Positions 35,673 to 44,493 of a stretch of 64,000 nt of DNA are shown here, one piece after another (the stretch's first letter is position 1; every line of letters begins with the position of its first letter). Made by a program: the position numbers and the translations under genes. The notes under the pieces were generated by a model. It did not search any database, was not told the origin of the DNA, and saw nothing but the letters and a program-made list of their open reading frames with translations. The stretch is from Cyclobacteriaceae bacterium (GTDB taxonomy: Bacteria; Bacteroidota; Bacteroidia; Cytophagales; Cyclobacteriaceae), in contig JAEUUE010000140.1 in the NCBI GenBank assembly GCA_016787605.1, forward strand, positions 59,592 through 123,591, written 5' to 3'.

Positions 35673-36314
35673 ATGACCAAGTCAGAGAAGGTCCAGGACA
35701 TCCTGGCGATCCTCGACAAGCACTACCCCAGGGTGGAAGCACCCCTTCATCACAAGGATGCCTACACGCTCCTGATTTCAGTCCTCCTCTCGGCGCAGTG
35801 CACCGACGAGCGGGTCAACAAGGCGACACCCATTCTCTTTGCGCGGGCCGACAATCCCTACGACATGGCGAAGCTTTCGGTGGAAGAGATCCGCGAGATC
35901 ATCAAGCCGTGCGGGCTGTCGCCGATGAAGTCGAAGGGGATCCATGGCTTATCCAAAATTCTCATTGAAAAGTACAACGGAAAGGTACCGGATTCCTTTG
36001 AGGCACTCGAAGAGTTACCCGCTGTGGGTCACAAGACCGCTTCGGTAGTCATGACCCAATGGTTCGGGAGGCCCGCCTTTCCGGTCGATACGCACATCCA
36101 CCGGCTGGCCTACCGGTGGGGGTTATCGAGCGGCAAGAGCGTGGAGCAAACCGAGAAAGACCTCAAACGCCTGATTCCTGAGAACAAGTGGAGCAAAGCT
36201 CACCTTCAGATCATCTACTTCGGCAGGCAATTTTGTCCGGCGCGCGGGCATGATTGGAAAAAGTGCCCCATTTGCTCAAAACATATGAGAAAAGAGCTTA
36301 GGGGTGAGCGGTAA
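35673..36314 (+). CDS. nth: Endonuclease III, iron-sulfur site incomplete
   Basis: 213 residues. DNA glycosylase/AP lyase for oxidised pyrimidines. The helix-hairpin-helix LPAVGHKTASV carries the catalytic Lys, and VDTHIHR has the catalytic Asp. E. coli Nth ends in a C-x6-C-x2-C-x5-C cluster loop; here CPARGHDWKKCPIC gives three Cys with longer first spacing, and no fourth Cys occurs before the stop. Either the [4Fe-4S] cluster is lost, as in some Bacteroidota homologues, or the end was altered. The last codons (ELRGER, stop) are read from GTGAGCGGTAAG, a 12-mer identical to one at the end of asnB. Confidence 0.9.
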   Translation: MTKSEKVQDILAILDKHYPRVEAPLHHKDAYTLLISVLLSAQCTDERVNKATPILFARADNPYDMAKLSVEEIREIIKPCGLSPMKSKGIHGLSKILIEKYNGKVPDSFEALEELPAVGHKTASVVMTQWFGRPAFPVDTHIHRLAYRWGLSSGKSVEQTEKDLKRLIPENKWSKAHLQIIYFGRQFCPARGHDWKKCPICSKHMRKELRGER

Positions 36315-36346
36315 GCCACCTCAACACCTTAGCACCTCAACACCTC
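36304..36346. repeat. Family C' string plus family D repeat (CACCTCAACAC units)
   Basis: GTGAGCGGTAAG (36304-36315) supplies the end of nth. Then come CACCTCAACAC, CACCTTAG and CACCTCAACAC units (36317-36346), ending at the stop codon of the convergent membrane-protein gene. Family D recurs at 43831-43857. Confidence 0.55.
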
Positions 36347-36957
36347 TAAGAGACTGACTTTTTATATAGTCCAAAGAACAAGAAGGGAAGGAATCCAAAG
36401 ACAAAAACCACCGAGGCGGAGATCAAAAAGAAGGTAGGTAGCAACGACAAGTGGAGCAACTTGAAGACCAAGGAGGCGCCCATGAGGAGACCGCTCGATA
36501 ATCCCAGTATGAACTTCCATTTTTCTGACAACGCTCGGTGAATGCGTGTCTTGTAATAGTTCATGGCATAAAGCGGCATGAAGAGAAACGAGAAGCCGAG
36601 GAACCCGTAGACGGAAAGCTCAAAGGCGCCTGGGAGGTGAAGGATCCCGAATGCCCACCCGGCAACGAACGACATTGATGACAAAGCGCCGATGGAATAC
36701 ATTAACTTCTTCATAAGGATTATTTTGTCTGAGTTAAGCAGAAATAAGGTTTCATTTTGAATCTCATCCAGTCCGTCCGGCGCGAGCTCGTCAACCGCCT
36801 CCTTCAACGCGTCTTCAAAGGTTCGCCCGCGATCCAGTTTCACCTCCACTACGCAGCAGATATGATCCACCACATCCTCCCGCAGTGTGTCGATGGAGAT
36901 CTTCGACGACCCCACGCGGCTCCGAATCAAGCGGACTTGTTCCTCACTGAGTTTCAC
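36346..36957 (-). CDS. Membrane protein paired with PadR regulator (HAAS-like)
   Basis: 203 residues with a GTG start at 36957. The soluble N-terminus, about 1-70 (SEEQVRLIRSRVGSSKIS, then DVVDHICCVVE), resembles the helical HAAS-type sensor region that commonly follows PadR genes. Four membrane segments follow at about 85-105, 112-130, 146-165 and 170-195. Start and PadR stop overlap by four bases, so the two are translationally coupled. A membrane sensor or antagonist of the PadR repressor is the likely role, by analogy with other PadR pairs. The stop abuts the family D repeat. Confidence 0.7.
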   Translation of the reverse strand: MKLSEEQVRLIRSRVGSSKISIDTLREDVVDHICCVVEVKLDRGRTFEDALKEAVDELAPDGLDEIQNETLFLLNSDKIILMKKLMYSIGALSSMSFVAGWAFGILHLPGAFELSVYGFLGFSFLFMPLYAMNYYKTRIHRALSEKWKFILGLSSGLLMGASLVFKLLHLSLLPTFFLISASVVFVFGFLPFLFFGLYKKSVS

Positions 36958-37304
36958 GCCGCTTGAAAAGAGGTTTGGTAAGTATTGAACACCAGGCGGT
37001 TCAATGTTTCAATGAAGTCCTTTAGCTCCGCGACGTGAGCGATCCGCTCTTTATTTCCTTGCTTCGTCAGGGAATAGTACTTCCGGATGCGACCGCCCAC
37101 TTCCTCCTCCTTAAATGTCAATAATCCGTCGGCCGTCATCTTTTGCAGGGCAGGGTAAAGCGACCCGTCCTTCAACTGAATCTTGCCATCCGACAATTCC
37201 TTAACCCGCTGCGAAATCTCGTAGCCATACATCCGGTCCTGTTTCGACAACAATTCCAGGACAATAGCTGAAATCGTGCCTTTGAGTAGCTCTTTCGAAT
37301 ACAT
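36954..37304 (-). CDS. PadR-family transcriptional repressor
   Basis: 116 residues. The winged-helix domain has the typical opening KGTISAIVLELLSKQDRMYGYEISQRV and the wing EEEVGGRIRKYYSLTKQG, then a short C-terminal dimerisation helix. PadR proteins repress their own operon and nearby transport or stress genes until a ligand or partner relieves them. An 8-5-8 palindrome at 37314-37334 lies ten bases upstream, a likely self-operator. First gene of a two-gene unit with the HAAS-like membrane protein; divergent from fmt with an 80-base gap. Confidence 0.9.
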   Translation of the reverse strand: MYSKELLKGTISAIVLELLSKQDRMYGYEISQRVKELSDGKIQLKDGSLYPALQKMTADGLLTFKEEEVGGRIRKYYSLTKQGNKERIAHVAELKDFIETLNRLVFNTYQTSFQAA

Positions 37305-37313
37305 GGATCAAAT

Positions 37314-37334
37314 ATATATCGTGTAACGATATAT
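37314..37334 (-). promoter_or_regulatory. Likely PadR operator
   Basis: ATATATCG (37314-37321) and CGATATAT (37327-37334) are perfect inverted repeats around TGTAA. The position, ten bases upstream of padR, and the A/T-rich half-sites with a CG step fit a PadR autoregulatory site. It may also affect the divergent fmt operon. Confidence 0.55.
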
Positions 37335-37383
37335 CAATATATGAGGTATAAATAAATTTCTAATTAGCCTAATTTGCCTCAAA

Positions 37384-38301
37384 ATGAGCTCCCTCCGTAT
37401 CATCTTCATGGGCACGCCCGAATTTGCGGTCTCCAGTTTGGAGTCCCTGGTCCATGGGGGTTGTGCCGTCGTGGCGGTCATTACAGCACCCGACAAACCG
37501 CAAGGCCGGGGGCTTGAACTCAAACCATCGCCGGTCAAGGAATGCGCGCTGAAGCTGGGCCTACCCGTCTTGCAGCCCACCAACCTCAAGTCGCCGGAGT
37601 TTCAGGAGGAACTCCGCAGTTACAAGGCTGATTTGCAGGTGGTCGTGGCCTTCCGAATGTTGCCTGAAGCAGTCTGGTCCATGCCGCGGCTGGGAACGTT
37701 CAACCTGCATGCATCGCTTCTCCCTCAATACCGCGGAGCGGCGCCCATCAACTGGGCGATCATCAACGGAGAGAACGAAACCGGGGTAACTACCTTTTTC
37801 CTTCGTCACGAGATTGACACCGGCGCAGTCATTTACCAGGAGAAAGAACCCATTCTTGACGATGACGACGCCGGCTCACTGTACGATCGACTGCGGCTGA
37901 AAGGTGCTCAGCTGGTGCTTAAAACGGTGCAGGCCATTGAATCCGGAAACTATCCATCGATAGAGCAGCCCATGACGGGAGAGTTGAAATCCGCCCCGAA
38001 AATCTTCAAGGAGACCTGCGCCATCAACTGGCATCACTCGTCGGAGCAAATCCGGAATTTTGTCCGGGGTCTGAGCCCCTACCCGGCAGCGTGGACACGC
38101 CTACAGGAGAAAGTTTTTAAGATTTATAGGGTCGACCTTCTGCCGGGTCATTCTGAAGACAGAGCGCACGCGTGGGTTACCGATAATAAAACTTACCTTC
38201 GGTTTCGGACGGGTGACGGTTGGGTGGAGGTGAGGGAATTCCAGCCGGAAGGCAGGCGACGGATGACCGTATCCGATTATTTCAAGGGAAACCGGATTTG
38301 A
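37384..38301 (+). CDS. fmt: Methionyl-tRNA formyltransferase
   Basis: 305 residues. It formylates Met-tRNA-fMet with 10-formyltetrahydrofolate before initiation. Motifs: MGTPEFAVSSL at the start, HASLLPQYRGAAPINWAI with the active-site His, HEIDTGAVI with the catalytic Asp, and a C-terminal OB-like domain (LSPYPAAWTR). It begins a tight plus-strand run (M48 peptidase 7 bases on, then hypothetical, folA, membrane protein, SDR, TauE). Dihydrofolate reductase in the same run is notable because Fmt consumes a folate cofactor. Confidence 0.95.
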   Translation: MSSLRIIFMGTPEFAVSSLESLVHGGCAVVAVITAPDKPQGRGLELKPSPVKECALKLGLPVLQPTNLKSPEFQEELRSYKADLQVVVAFRMLPEAVWSMPRLGTFNLHASLLPQYRGAAPINWAIINGENETGVTTFFLRHEIDTGAVIYQEKEPILDDDDAGSLYDRLRLKGAQLVLKTVQAIESGNYPSIEQPMTGELKSAPKIFKETCAINWHHSSEQIRNFVRGLSPYPAAWTRLQEKVFKIYRVDLLPGHSEDRAHAWVTDNKTYLRFRTGDGWVEVREFQPEGRRRMTVSDYFKGNRI

Positions 38302-38308
38302 CCAAGGT

Positions 38309-39808
38309 ATGGTAGTGCTTCCTGGGGATGCAAATAAAGTGAATCGGGTTACATCCTCGTTTCGGCTATGGGTTCTTGCCGCGTCAATAACTATCCTTCC
38401 CCTGGCGGCCCAAGCGCAATTTGACAAGGACTATACTCCGGCCGCCTTTCTCGATACTATTCCTGCTGACCTCCTGCAAACACTGACCAAGCGGGCGGAG
38501 GCAGAAAAGTCCTCTCTTTCCCTTGAACGGGGCAAGGTTGAAGGCTATGCCAGTGAATTGCTGGACGACCGCCTGAAGTTCCTGGTGGACTACTTCAACA
38601 AGGACTACTTCATCCTCGAATCCGACCTGACCATCTATATGGATAAGGTGCTCCAGCGCATACAGGCGGCCAATCCGGAGCTGCCTGACTCCCTGATGGT
38701 GCTGCCGTTCAGAAGTGCGTCGGTGAATGCCGTGAATTTCGGAAACGGGGTCATTGCCTTCATGCTAGGACTCATGGCCCGCATGGAAAATGAAGACCAG
38801 GTTGCCTTTGTCATCTGTCACGAATTGGCGCATAGTTATGCCCGCCACGGAGAAAAGAAGATTGTGGCCTATGCGAAGCTGAACTATGACAAAGACCTCA
38901 AGAAAAGGGTGAATGAAGCCAAGCGAAGCACCTATCTGCAATACTCACAGCTCATGAAGATCATGAAGGAACTCCACTTCTCCATGAATCGCCACAGCCG
39001 GGAGAATGAGTTGGAAGCAGATTCCCTGGCCCTCGTCTTCTACCTTCGGGCAGGTTACCGTCCGGAAGGAAGCCTGGAAACCATGGACATCCTGAACCGA
39101 GCCGACAGTGACCTGTACGCAAGTCCGCCCGATCTGCGCAAGCGATTTCAATCCAGCCGGTATCCGTTTAAGGAGTCCTGGCTAACGTACACCCCGCCTA
39201 CTGCATGGATCCGGCGCAGCATGGACCCTGAGCTGGACACGAGTCGCACGCACCCGGATTGCCCCCTGAGAAAGGACGCATTGCGACGACAACTTGGGTC
39301 CGCCGCCAAGCCGGAGACACCGGCGCCTGCTCCTTGGGTGTTTGGCCCCCAAGCTCAATTCGAGGTAGTGGAGTCGTCCTTTCATTTCAAAAAATATGGC
39401 TATGCCCTCTATGCTTCGCTACAGCTGATTGAACGCTATCCGAGGAACGGATACCTTCATGCCATGATCATCAAGTGCCTCTTTTACATCTATCTTTCCC
39501 AAAAGAACCATGAACTTGGCAAAGTGGTCGAACTTCCTGACTCCCGTTTTTCAGACAGCTACAACCGGTTTCTCTCATTTATTCATCAACTCCGCCTTTC
39601 CGAACTGTCCGCCCTGAGTTATCACTACGCGATATCGCAAGATGAGCAAACCTTCACCAATGAGCACTTCCTGTATGCCCTGTGGCTGAGCTCCCAGCTA
39701 CCCGTTAGTGAACTTGACCCGCTTACGATCCATGAGGATTATGTCTCCCGCTATCCCAAGGGTCGTTACCAAGGACTTATGAAAAAACCATTAACTCCAA
39801 AACCATGA
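38309..39808 (+). CDS. Secreted M48-family zinc metalloprotease
   Basis: 499 residues from the ATG at 38309; GTG 38339 would give a cleaner signal peptide (ending AAQAQ) and is an alternative. The zinc motif HELAH lies in FVICHELAHSYARHGEK near 175, and the third ligand Glu is in ENELEADSLALVF near 235. The peptidase domain is followed by a long helical C-terminal half that may hold TPR-like repeats. M48 proteins of this class (BepA/Oma1-like) act in periplasmic protein quality control. Coupled to the following gene by a four-base overlap, so the two probably act together. Confidence 0.85.
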   Translation: MVVLPGDANKVNRVTSSFRLWVLAASITILPLAAQAQFDKDYTPAAFLDTIPADLLQTLTKRAEAEKSSLSLERGKVEGYASELLDDRLKFLVDYFNKDYFILESDLTIYMDKVLQRIQAANPELPDSLMVLPFRSASVNAVNFGNGVIAFMLGLMARMENEDQVAFVICHELAHSYARHGEKKIVAYAKLNYDKDLKKRVNEAKRSTYLQYSQLMKIMKELHFSMNRHSRENELEADSLALVFYLRAGYRPEGSLETMDILNRADSDLYASPPDLRKRFQSSRYPFKESWLTYTPPTAWIRRSMDPELDTSRTHPDCPLRKDALRRQLGSAAKPETPAPAPWVFGPQAQFEVVESSFHFKKYGYALYASLQLIERYPRNGYLHAMIIKCLFYIYLSQKNHELGKVVELPDSRFSDSYNRFLSFIHQLRLSELSALSYHYAISQDEQTFTNEHFLYALWLSSQLPVSELDPLTIHEDYVSRYPKGRYQGLMKKPLTPKP

Positions 39809-41373
39809 ACAAACTGCCGCTCCTCCTGTTCCTCGTTCTTGCCTTAGTTACCCAGGCCCAGGTGCTCACGAAGGAAAACGTACTTAATGTTCGTTTGACA
39901 AGTTCCGGGCCTGTCATTCAGAATGAACAGGTAACTGGCTATTATTTCTTCTACAATATGGAAATGAAGAACAGGAACTATTCCAACTACCTGCTGACCA
40001 TCGCCGATGAAAACCTGCGGGAAATTGCCTCCGTGACCCTTACGCGTCCCAAGACCTACATCCTGATCGAGGGCGCTTTCAACGGTGAAGCCTTCGGGTT
40101 CCTCGGATACGACTCCTATTCCCGGTCCATCGAGTTGACTTCTTTCGACAAGACCCTTAAGCAACTGGGTTCAAGTGTTCGAAAACTGGAAAACAAGCTG
40201 GAGAGACAGGCCTACAGTAACGTGGTGGGTGGAGGCGCACCCGACCAGGACCGCCTGGTTCCCATTCCCAACAAAGGATTCATCTACTATGGCGGAAAAG
40301 ACGATGAGGATGAACAATTCAAAATCGAGTGTTTCAACAACAACATGATTACGCTGTGGAAGGAAGTTTCGAGTGACAAGGCAGACTTTGAAATAGCCTC
40401 GGAGGGCTTTCACGACGAGGAATATGTCGGCTCGCTGATTGCCAGAAAGAAGTCCAAAAACTCCAATGACATCGAATTTGACCTCATGGTGCAGCGTGTG
40501 GACGATGGCACGCGTCTCTTCCGCAGACCGGCAGTGACTCCCGCCTATTCCGCTACCATTTCAGACGTTTACCACGACAAAGCAAACAACCGGTTTGTTG
40601 TTTTCGGGGAGTATTTTGACCGGAGCGACAAAGCCTTGAAGGATCAGAGCAAAGGGTTCCTTACCCTGGTCTACAACATGGAGGGAGCTGTTGTCATGGA
40701 AAAGATCAATTCCTGGGAGGAAATCTCAAAAGTAACCCCCATGGATGCCAAGGGCCGGCTCGAGGGCAAGCGGGCGAACGTCCTTTTCCAGGACGCCATT
40801 CGCACGGCCGACGGCCAAATATTCCTGGTTGGGGAACTCTATAAAAAAGCAGCCAGCGCAGCAGGCATCGCTTCCAATCTCCTGAGCATCGGATTGGGCG
40901 TCGCTACGGGCTACTACGGGGTGAGCGAGACCGGAATGACTCAACTTGAGGTGATGGACCTGGCCATTTTTGAATTCAACCCTGACTTCACTATTCAGAA
41001 ACTTCATCTCTTCGAGAAGAGCAAGAACGTGACCCTATTGCCCGCCGGAGCGGGCTACTCCTCCCCCAAGACGCTCTCCTACTATGCGCGATCCATGGGC
41101 GGATTTGATTATGTCTTCAGCCAGGTGGCACCGGACCGAAGCACTTTTATTGTGAACTACATCAACTACGACCGCACCCAGGAAGGAGCCAAGAATATCC
41201 TGGGGTCGGTGATCTATACACCCGAAAAGACGTTTGCCACGGATAAGATGGAACTGACCCGGAAGTCAACCCAATATTCCATTCACCGCGCAAAGCCGGG
41301 CTATGTGTTGGTCACGGAGTTCAACAAGAAAGAAAAGAAAGTAGAAAGCCGTTTGGAAAAGGTAAATTATTGA
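39805..41373 (+). CDS. Secreted protein of unknown function coupled to M48 protease
   Basis: 522 residues with a signal peptide (LLLFLVLALVTQAQ). The rest is rich in beta-strand patterns such as RFVVFGEYFD and GKRANVLFQDAIRTADGQIFLVGE, spaced like repeated blades; a beta-propeller-like fold is possible but unproven. A hydrophobic stretch near 355-375 (AAGIASNLLSIGLGVATGYYG) could be a membrane or buried helix. No known family can be named with confidence. It overlaps the M48 gene by four bases (ATGA) and lies 15 bases before folA. Confidence 0.7.
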   Translation: MNKLPLLLFLVLALVTQAQVLTKENVLNVRLTSSGPVIQNEQVTGYYFFYNMEMKNRNYSNYLLTIADENLREIASVTLTRPKTYILIEGAFNGEAFGFLGYDSYSRSIELTSFDKTLKQLGSSVRKLENKLERQAYSNVVGGGAPDQDRLVPIPNKGFIYYGGKDDEDEQFKIECFNNNMITLWKEVSSDKADFEIASEGFHDEEYVGSLIARKKSKNSNDIEFDLMVQRVDDGTRLFRRPAVTPAYSATISDVYHDKANNRFVVFGEYFDRSDKALKDQSKGFLTLVYNMEGAVVMEKINSWEEISKVTPMDAKGRLEGKRANVLFQDAIRTADGQIFLVGELYKKAASAAGIASNLLSIGLGVATGYYGVSETGMTQLEVMDLAIFEFNPDFTIQKLHLFEKSKNVTLLPAGAGYSSPKTLSYYARSMGGFDYVFSQVAPDRSTFIVNYINYDRTQEGAKNILGSVIYTPEKTFATDKMELTRKSTQYSIHRAKPGYVLVTEFNKKEKKVESRLEKVNY

Positions 41374-41388
41374 GGCCTCGATTCACCC

Positions 41389-41889
41389 ATGACCATTTCC
41401 CTCATCGCCGCCCTTTCCCGCAACCATGTCATCGGTCGTAACAACGACCTGCCGTGGCACCTGCCCGACGACATGAAGTATTTCATGCAGACCACCAAGG
41501 GTCATCATGTCATCATGGGGCGCAAGAACTACGATTCCATCCCGGAAAAATTCCGGCCCCTGCCCAACCGCACCAACATCGTGGTGACGCGGCAGGCCGG
41601 GCTGAAATTGCCGCACTGCACGGTGGTGCATTCCCTGGAAGAAGGTGTGGCGATCGCCCGCCAGGCCGGGGAACCTGAGCTGTTTATCATCGGCGGCGCC
41701 GCTATCTATCAATTAGGCATGCCTCTGGCCAACCGCCTGTACCTCACCGAAATTGACGCCACGCTTGCCGGAGACACCTATTTTCCTCCTTTTGAGAAAA
41801 GGGAATGGAAGGAAGTCTCCCGGAAGCATCATCCCGCCGACGAACGCCATGCTTTTCCCTTCGACTTCGTAATTTACGAACGCAACTAA
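41389..41889 (+). CDS. folA: Dihydrofolate reductase
   Basis: 166 residues, normal length. It reduces dihydrofolate to tetrahydrofolate with NADPH. Motifs: [24 protein letters not shown], quoted here as [14 protein letters not shown] with the substrate-binding acidic residue, [14 protein letters not shown], and FIIGGAAIY for NADPH. It sits mid-way in the fmt-to-TauE run, 15 bases after the secreted-protein gene and 7 bases before a small membrane-protein gene. Sharing a transcript with fmt ties cofactor supply to initiator-tRNA formylation, an inference from layout. Confidence 0.95.
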   Translation: MTISLIAALSRNHVIGRNNDLPWHLPDDMKYFMQTTKGHHVIMGRKNYDSIPEKFRPLPNRTNIVVTRQAGLKLPHCTVVHSLEEGVAIARQAGEPELFIIGGAAIYQLGMPLANRLYLTEIDATLAGDTYFPPFEKREWKEVSRKHHPADERHAFPFDFVIYERN

Positions 41890-41896
41890 CCCCGCC

Positions 41897-42277
41897 ATGG
41901 AATCACACAAACGCATCCTGGGAATCATCTACATTGTTACCGGCATCCTCCTGCTATTCGGGATGATGATCGCGTCTTTCTTCATTTCGCTCATTATTCC
42001 CTGGCTCGCCGATGCCGCCGGAGATGAACAATGGGTGTTCACCTGGCTCGTGCCGTTGTTCCGAACCGTCGCCATTTTCATTTGTGTTTTCATCGCCTTG
42101 CCCTCCCTGATTGCCGGGTGGGGACTGCTTAATGGCCGCACCTGGGCCATGACCCTGGCCCTGATCGTGGGGTGCCTTCGCCTGTTTTCCTTCCCGATCG
42201 GTACAGCCATCGGGATTTATACCATCTGGGTGTATGTGGAAGACAGCCGCCAGAAGCAAAACACGTCCCCGGCATGA
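41897..42277 (+). CDS. Small four-segment membrane protein
   Basis: 126 residues with hydrophobic segments at about 9-35, 52-70 (TVAIFICVFIALPSLIAGWGL) and 80-105; the first may be two short helices. No known signature is seen. The charged tail EDSRQKQNTSPA ends in a stop that overlaps the SDR start by four bases. Seven bases separate it from folA. Function unknown; its place inside a continuous run and coupled overlap support a real gene. Confidence 0.65.
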   Translation: MESHKRILGIIYIVTGILLLFGMMIASFFISLIIPWLADAAGDEQWVFTWLVPLFRTVAIFICVFIALPSLIAGWGLLNGRTWAMTLALIVGCLRLFSFPIGTAIGIYTIWVYVEDSRQKQNTSPA

Positions 42278-43080
42278 GTCTCCAGGGAAAAGTGATCTGG
42301 CTTACCGGAGCCTCTTCGGGGATAGGCGAAGCGCTGGCCTATGAACTGGCGAAGAAGAAAGTCAAACTCATTCTGTCGGCGCGCCGCAAGGAGGAACTGG
42401 AACGCGTGAAGGGCAACTGTCACCCCCTGGCCCAGCCCGATATCAAGCTGCTTCCTTTTGACCTCGCCGAGGCCGCCAACCTCCAGCTCATCGCCGAGGC
42501 CGCCATTCACCTGTTCGGTCACATCGACATCCTGATCAACAACGGCGGCATCAGCCAGCGCAGCCTGGCCAAGGACACACTGATCAACGTGGACCGGAAG
42601 ATCATGGAGGTCGATTATTTCGGCACCCTTTCCATCACCAAGTACCTGCTGCCTCACTTTCTCAAACGGAAGAGCGGGCATTACGTGGTTGTCACCAGCG
42701 CCATGGGGTTGATCGGTACCCCCTACCGGTCGGGTTATGCGGCCGCCAAGCATGCCTTGCACGGATTCTTCGATTCCCTGCGGGCAGAACTCTGGAAAGA
42801 GAGCCGTAACATCCATGTGACCCTCGTTTGCCCGGGTTGGGTGCACACCAGCATCTCCATCAACGCGATGGTCGGCGACGGCTCGAAGCTGAACAAGATG
42901 GACTCGACCACCCACCAGGGTCTGAACCCGAAGGATTTTGCCAAAAAGATGATCCGCGCGATCGAACGCAAGAAGAATGAGGTGTACATCGGCGGATGGA
43001 AGGAAGTTTCGGCCATCTACCTGAAGCGGTTCTTCCCTGACTTGTTTGCCCGCGTTGTGCGGACTGCGAAAGTGCGCTGA
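42274..43080 (+). CDS. Short-chain dehydrogenase/reductase (SDR)
   Basis: 268 residues from the ATG at 42274; the longer frame from 42172 overlaps the membrane-protein gene. Classical SDR: cofactor loop TGASSGIGEAL near 11-21, NNGG near 88, catalytic Ser in TSAMGLIG, and Tyr and Lys in SGYAAAKHAL. The C-terminal part (KDFAKKMIRAIERKKNEVYI) resembles the DHRS7-like branch that acts on steroid or lipid carbonyls; the substrate is unknown. The start overlaps the previous stop (ATGA) and the stop overlaps the TauE start (TGATG), so translation is probably coupled. Confidence 0.9.
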   Translation: MSLQGKVIWLTGASSGIGEALAYELAKKKVKLILSARRKEELERVKGNCHPLAQPDIKLLPFDLAEAANLQLIAEAAIHLFGHIDILINNGGISQRSLAKDTLINVDRKIMEVDYFGTLSITKYLLPHFLKRKSGHYVVVTSAMGLIGTPYRSGYAAAKHALHGFFDSLRAELWKESRNIHVTLVCPGWVHTSISINAMVGDGSKLNKMDSTTHQGLNPKDFAKKMIRAIERKKNEVYIGGWKEVSAIYLKRFFPDLFARVVRTAKVR

Positions 43081-43829
43081 TGGACTGGTACGAGTATATC
43101 CTGATCACATTTGTCGGTTTCCTCGCCGCGTTCATGAATACGGTCGGCGGCGGCGGCTCGCTCTTTTCCGTTCCCATTCTCACCTTTCTCGGCCTCCCCA
43201 TTACCATGGCCAATGCCACGAGCCGCGTAGCCATCCTCTTTCAGAACGTCTTTGCCGTCATCGGGTTCAAGAGCATGGGCATCAAACTGCCATGGCCTTA
43301 CAGCATCTACCTGGGGCTGGCTTCCCTGGGCGGCGGCGTTCTGGGGTCGCTGCTTGCCTCGCGCATTTCTGATGCCATCTTCTCGAAGATCTTCGTGGGG
43401 ATCATGTTTCTCTCCGTTTTCCTGATCCTCTACGACCCCTTCAAGTCCAACGGCGAAGAGAAGCTGGATACGCAAAGCCAGATCATCGGCGCCATCTGTT
43501 TTCTTTTTCTCGGCGTGTACGGCGGCTTCGTGCAGGCCGGTATCGGCTTCATGGTGATCGCCGTACTCAGCCTGGTCAACCGGTTGAGCCTGGTGAAAAG
43601 CAATTATGTAAAAGTCTTTGCCGCTATCGTATACACCGGCGTTTCAGTTATCGTGTTTGCCCTGGAAGACAAGATCATGTGGAAGACAGGACTCGTGCTC
43701 GCCGTGGGTCACGCCCTGGGCGGATGGTATGCCAGCCGCTGGTCGGTCAAAGCCGGCGAAGTCTGGATCAAGCGCGTTATGATTGTTTCCATCATTGCGA
43801 TGGCCATCAAACTATGGTTCTGGGGCTAA
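43080..43829 (+). CDS. TauE/SafE-family anion exporter
   Basis: 249 residues with seven or eight membrane segments and the two family repeats: [20 protein letters not shown] at the N-terminus and [19 protein letters not shown] in the second half. TauE/SafE proteins export sulfite, sulfoacetate or similar organic anions; substrate not predictable. The start shares a base with the SDR stop. Last member of the uninterrupted fmt run; msrB follows 29 bases later after a family D repeat. Confidence 0.87.
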   Translation: MDWYEYILITFVGFLAAFMNTVGGGGSLFSVPILTFLGLPITMANATSRVAILFQNVFAVIGFKSMGIKLPWPYSIYLGLASLGGGVLGSLLASRISDAIFSKIFVGIMFLSVFLILYDPFKSNGEEKLDTQSQIIGAICFLFLGVYGGFVQAGIGFMVIAVLSLVNRLSLVKSNYVKVFAAIVYTGVSVIVFALEDKIMWKTGLVLAVGHALGGWYASRWSVKAGEVWIKRVMIVSIIAMAIKLWFWG

Positions 43830-43830
43830 C

Positions 43831-43857
43831 CTCAACACTTCAACACTTCAGCACCTC
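43831..43857. repeat. Family D repeat (CAACACTT units)
   Basis: CTCAACACTTCAACACTTCA followed by GCACCTC fills the gap between the TauE stop and the msrB start. Same family as 36317-36346. It leaves no room for an independent msrB promoter, which suggests read-through from the upstream run. Confidence 0.55.
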
Positions 43858-43858
43858 G

Positions 43859-44302
43859 ATGATTAAATGGCTTGATATCCTCAACTACGCCCGCAACGGC
43901 AACCCAACGCCTCCCACGCGGGTTAAAAAGACGGACGCCGAATGGAAGCACCTCCTTCCATCCGATGTGTTTGCCATCGCCCGTCTCAAAGGCACCGAGC
44001 GCGCGTTCACGGGAGAATATTGCGAGGCCCACGAACCGGGGCGCTATGCCTGCCGCTGCTGCGGTACCCCGCTTTTTGACTCTACGTTGAAGTTTGAGTC
44101 CGGTACAGGTTGGCCGAGTTTCACCCAACCCATTTCCGAAAATGTGGTCGCTTATCACAAGGATACGAGCTATGGTATGGTGCGGATCGAAGTAACGTGC
44201 AACGTATGTGACTGTCATCTTGGGCACGTCTTCCCGGATGGGCCGGAACCGAGTGGGCTGAGGTATTGTATAAATTCAGCCTCGATCAAATTGCTTGCTT
44301 AA
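43859..44302 (+). CDS. msrB: Peptide methionine-(R)-S-oxide reductase
   Basis: 147 residues from the ATG at 43859. It repairs methionine-R-sulfoxide in proteins. Zinc cysteines are in [10 protein letters not shown] and VTCNVCDC, the substrate loop is GTGWPSF, and the catalytic Cys is in [20 protein letters not shown] is the family hallmark. No signal peptide, so cytoplasmic. The ATG directly follows a family D repeat and the TauE gene is 29 bases upstream, so the enzyme is probably expressed as the last gene of that run. Confidence 0.95.
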   Translation: MIKWLDILNYARNGNPTPPTRVKKTDAEWKHLLPSDVFAIARLKGTERAFTGEYCEAHEPGRYACRCCGTPLFDSTLKFESGTGWPSFTQPISENVVAYHKDTSYGMVRIEVTCNVCDCHLGHVFPDGPEPSGLRYCINSASIKLLA

Positions 44303-44330
44303 GCTCCTTTCCTGGAAGGAATGACCAGCC

Positions 44331-44379
44331 GGTAGTAAATAGTAAGTGGTGAATGGTAAATAGTGAGTGGCGAAATAGT
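44331..44379. repeat. Family C repeat, left copy (TAGTAAGTGGT units)
   Basis: GGTAGTAAATAGTAAGTGGT with further GAATGGTAAATAG and TGAGTGG units lies between msrB and the four-helix-bundle gene. Its complement appears on the other side of that gene (44881-44942), so the gene is bracketed by imperfect inverted copies. Confidence 0.65.
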
Positions 44380-44493
44380 GTGAGCAACCCATCACCACTC
44401 TGAATTCCAGCAACAAATTTGTCAGGATTTCCGGCAAGCATTCCCTTTTCTCAATTTATCCATGAGAGGAAATTTGATAAAAAGGAACAACCC

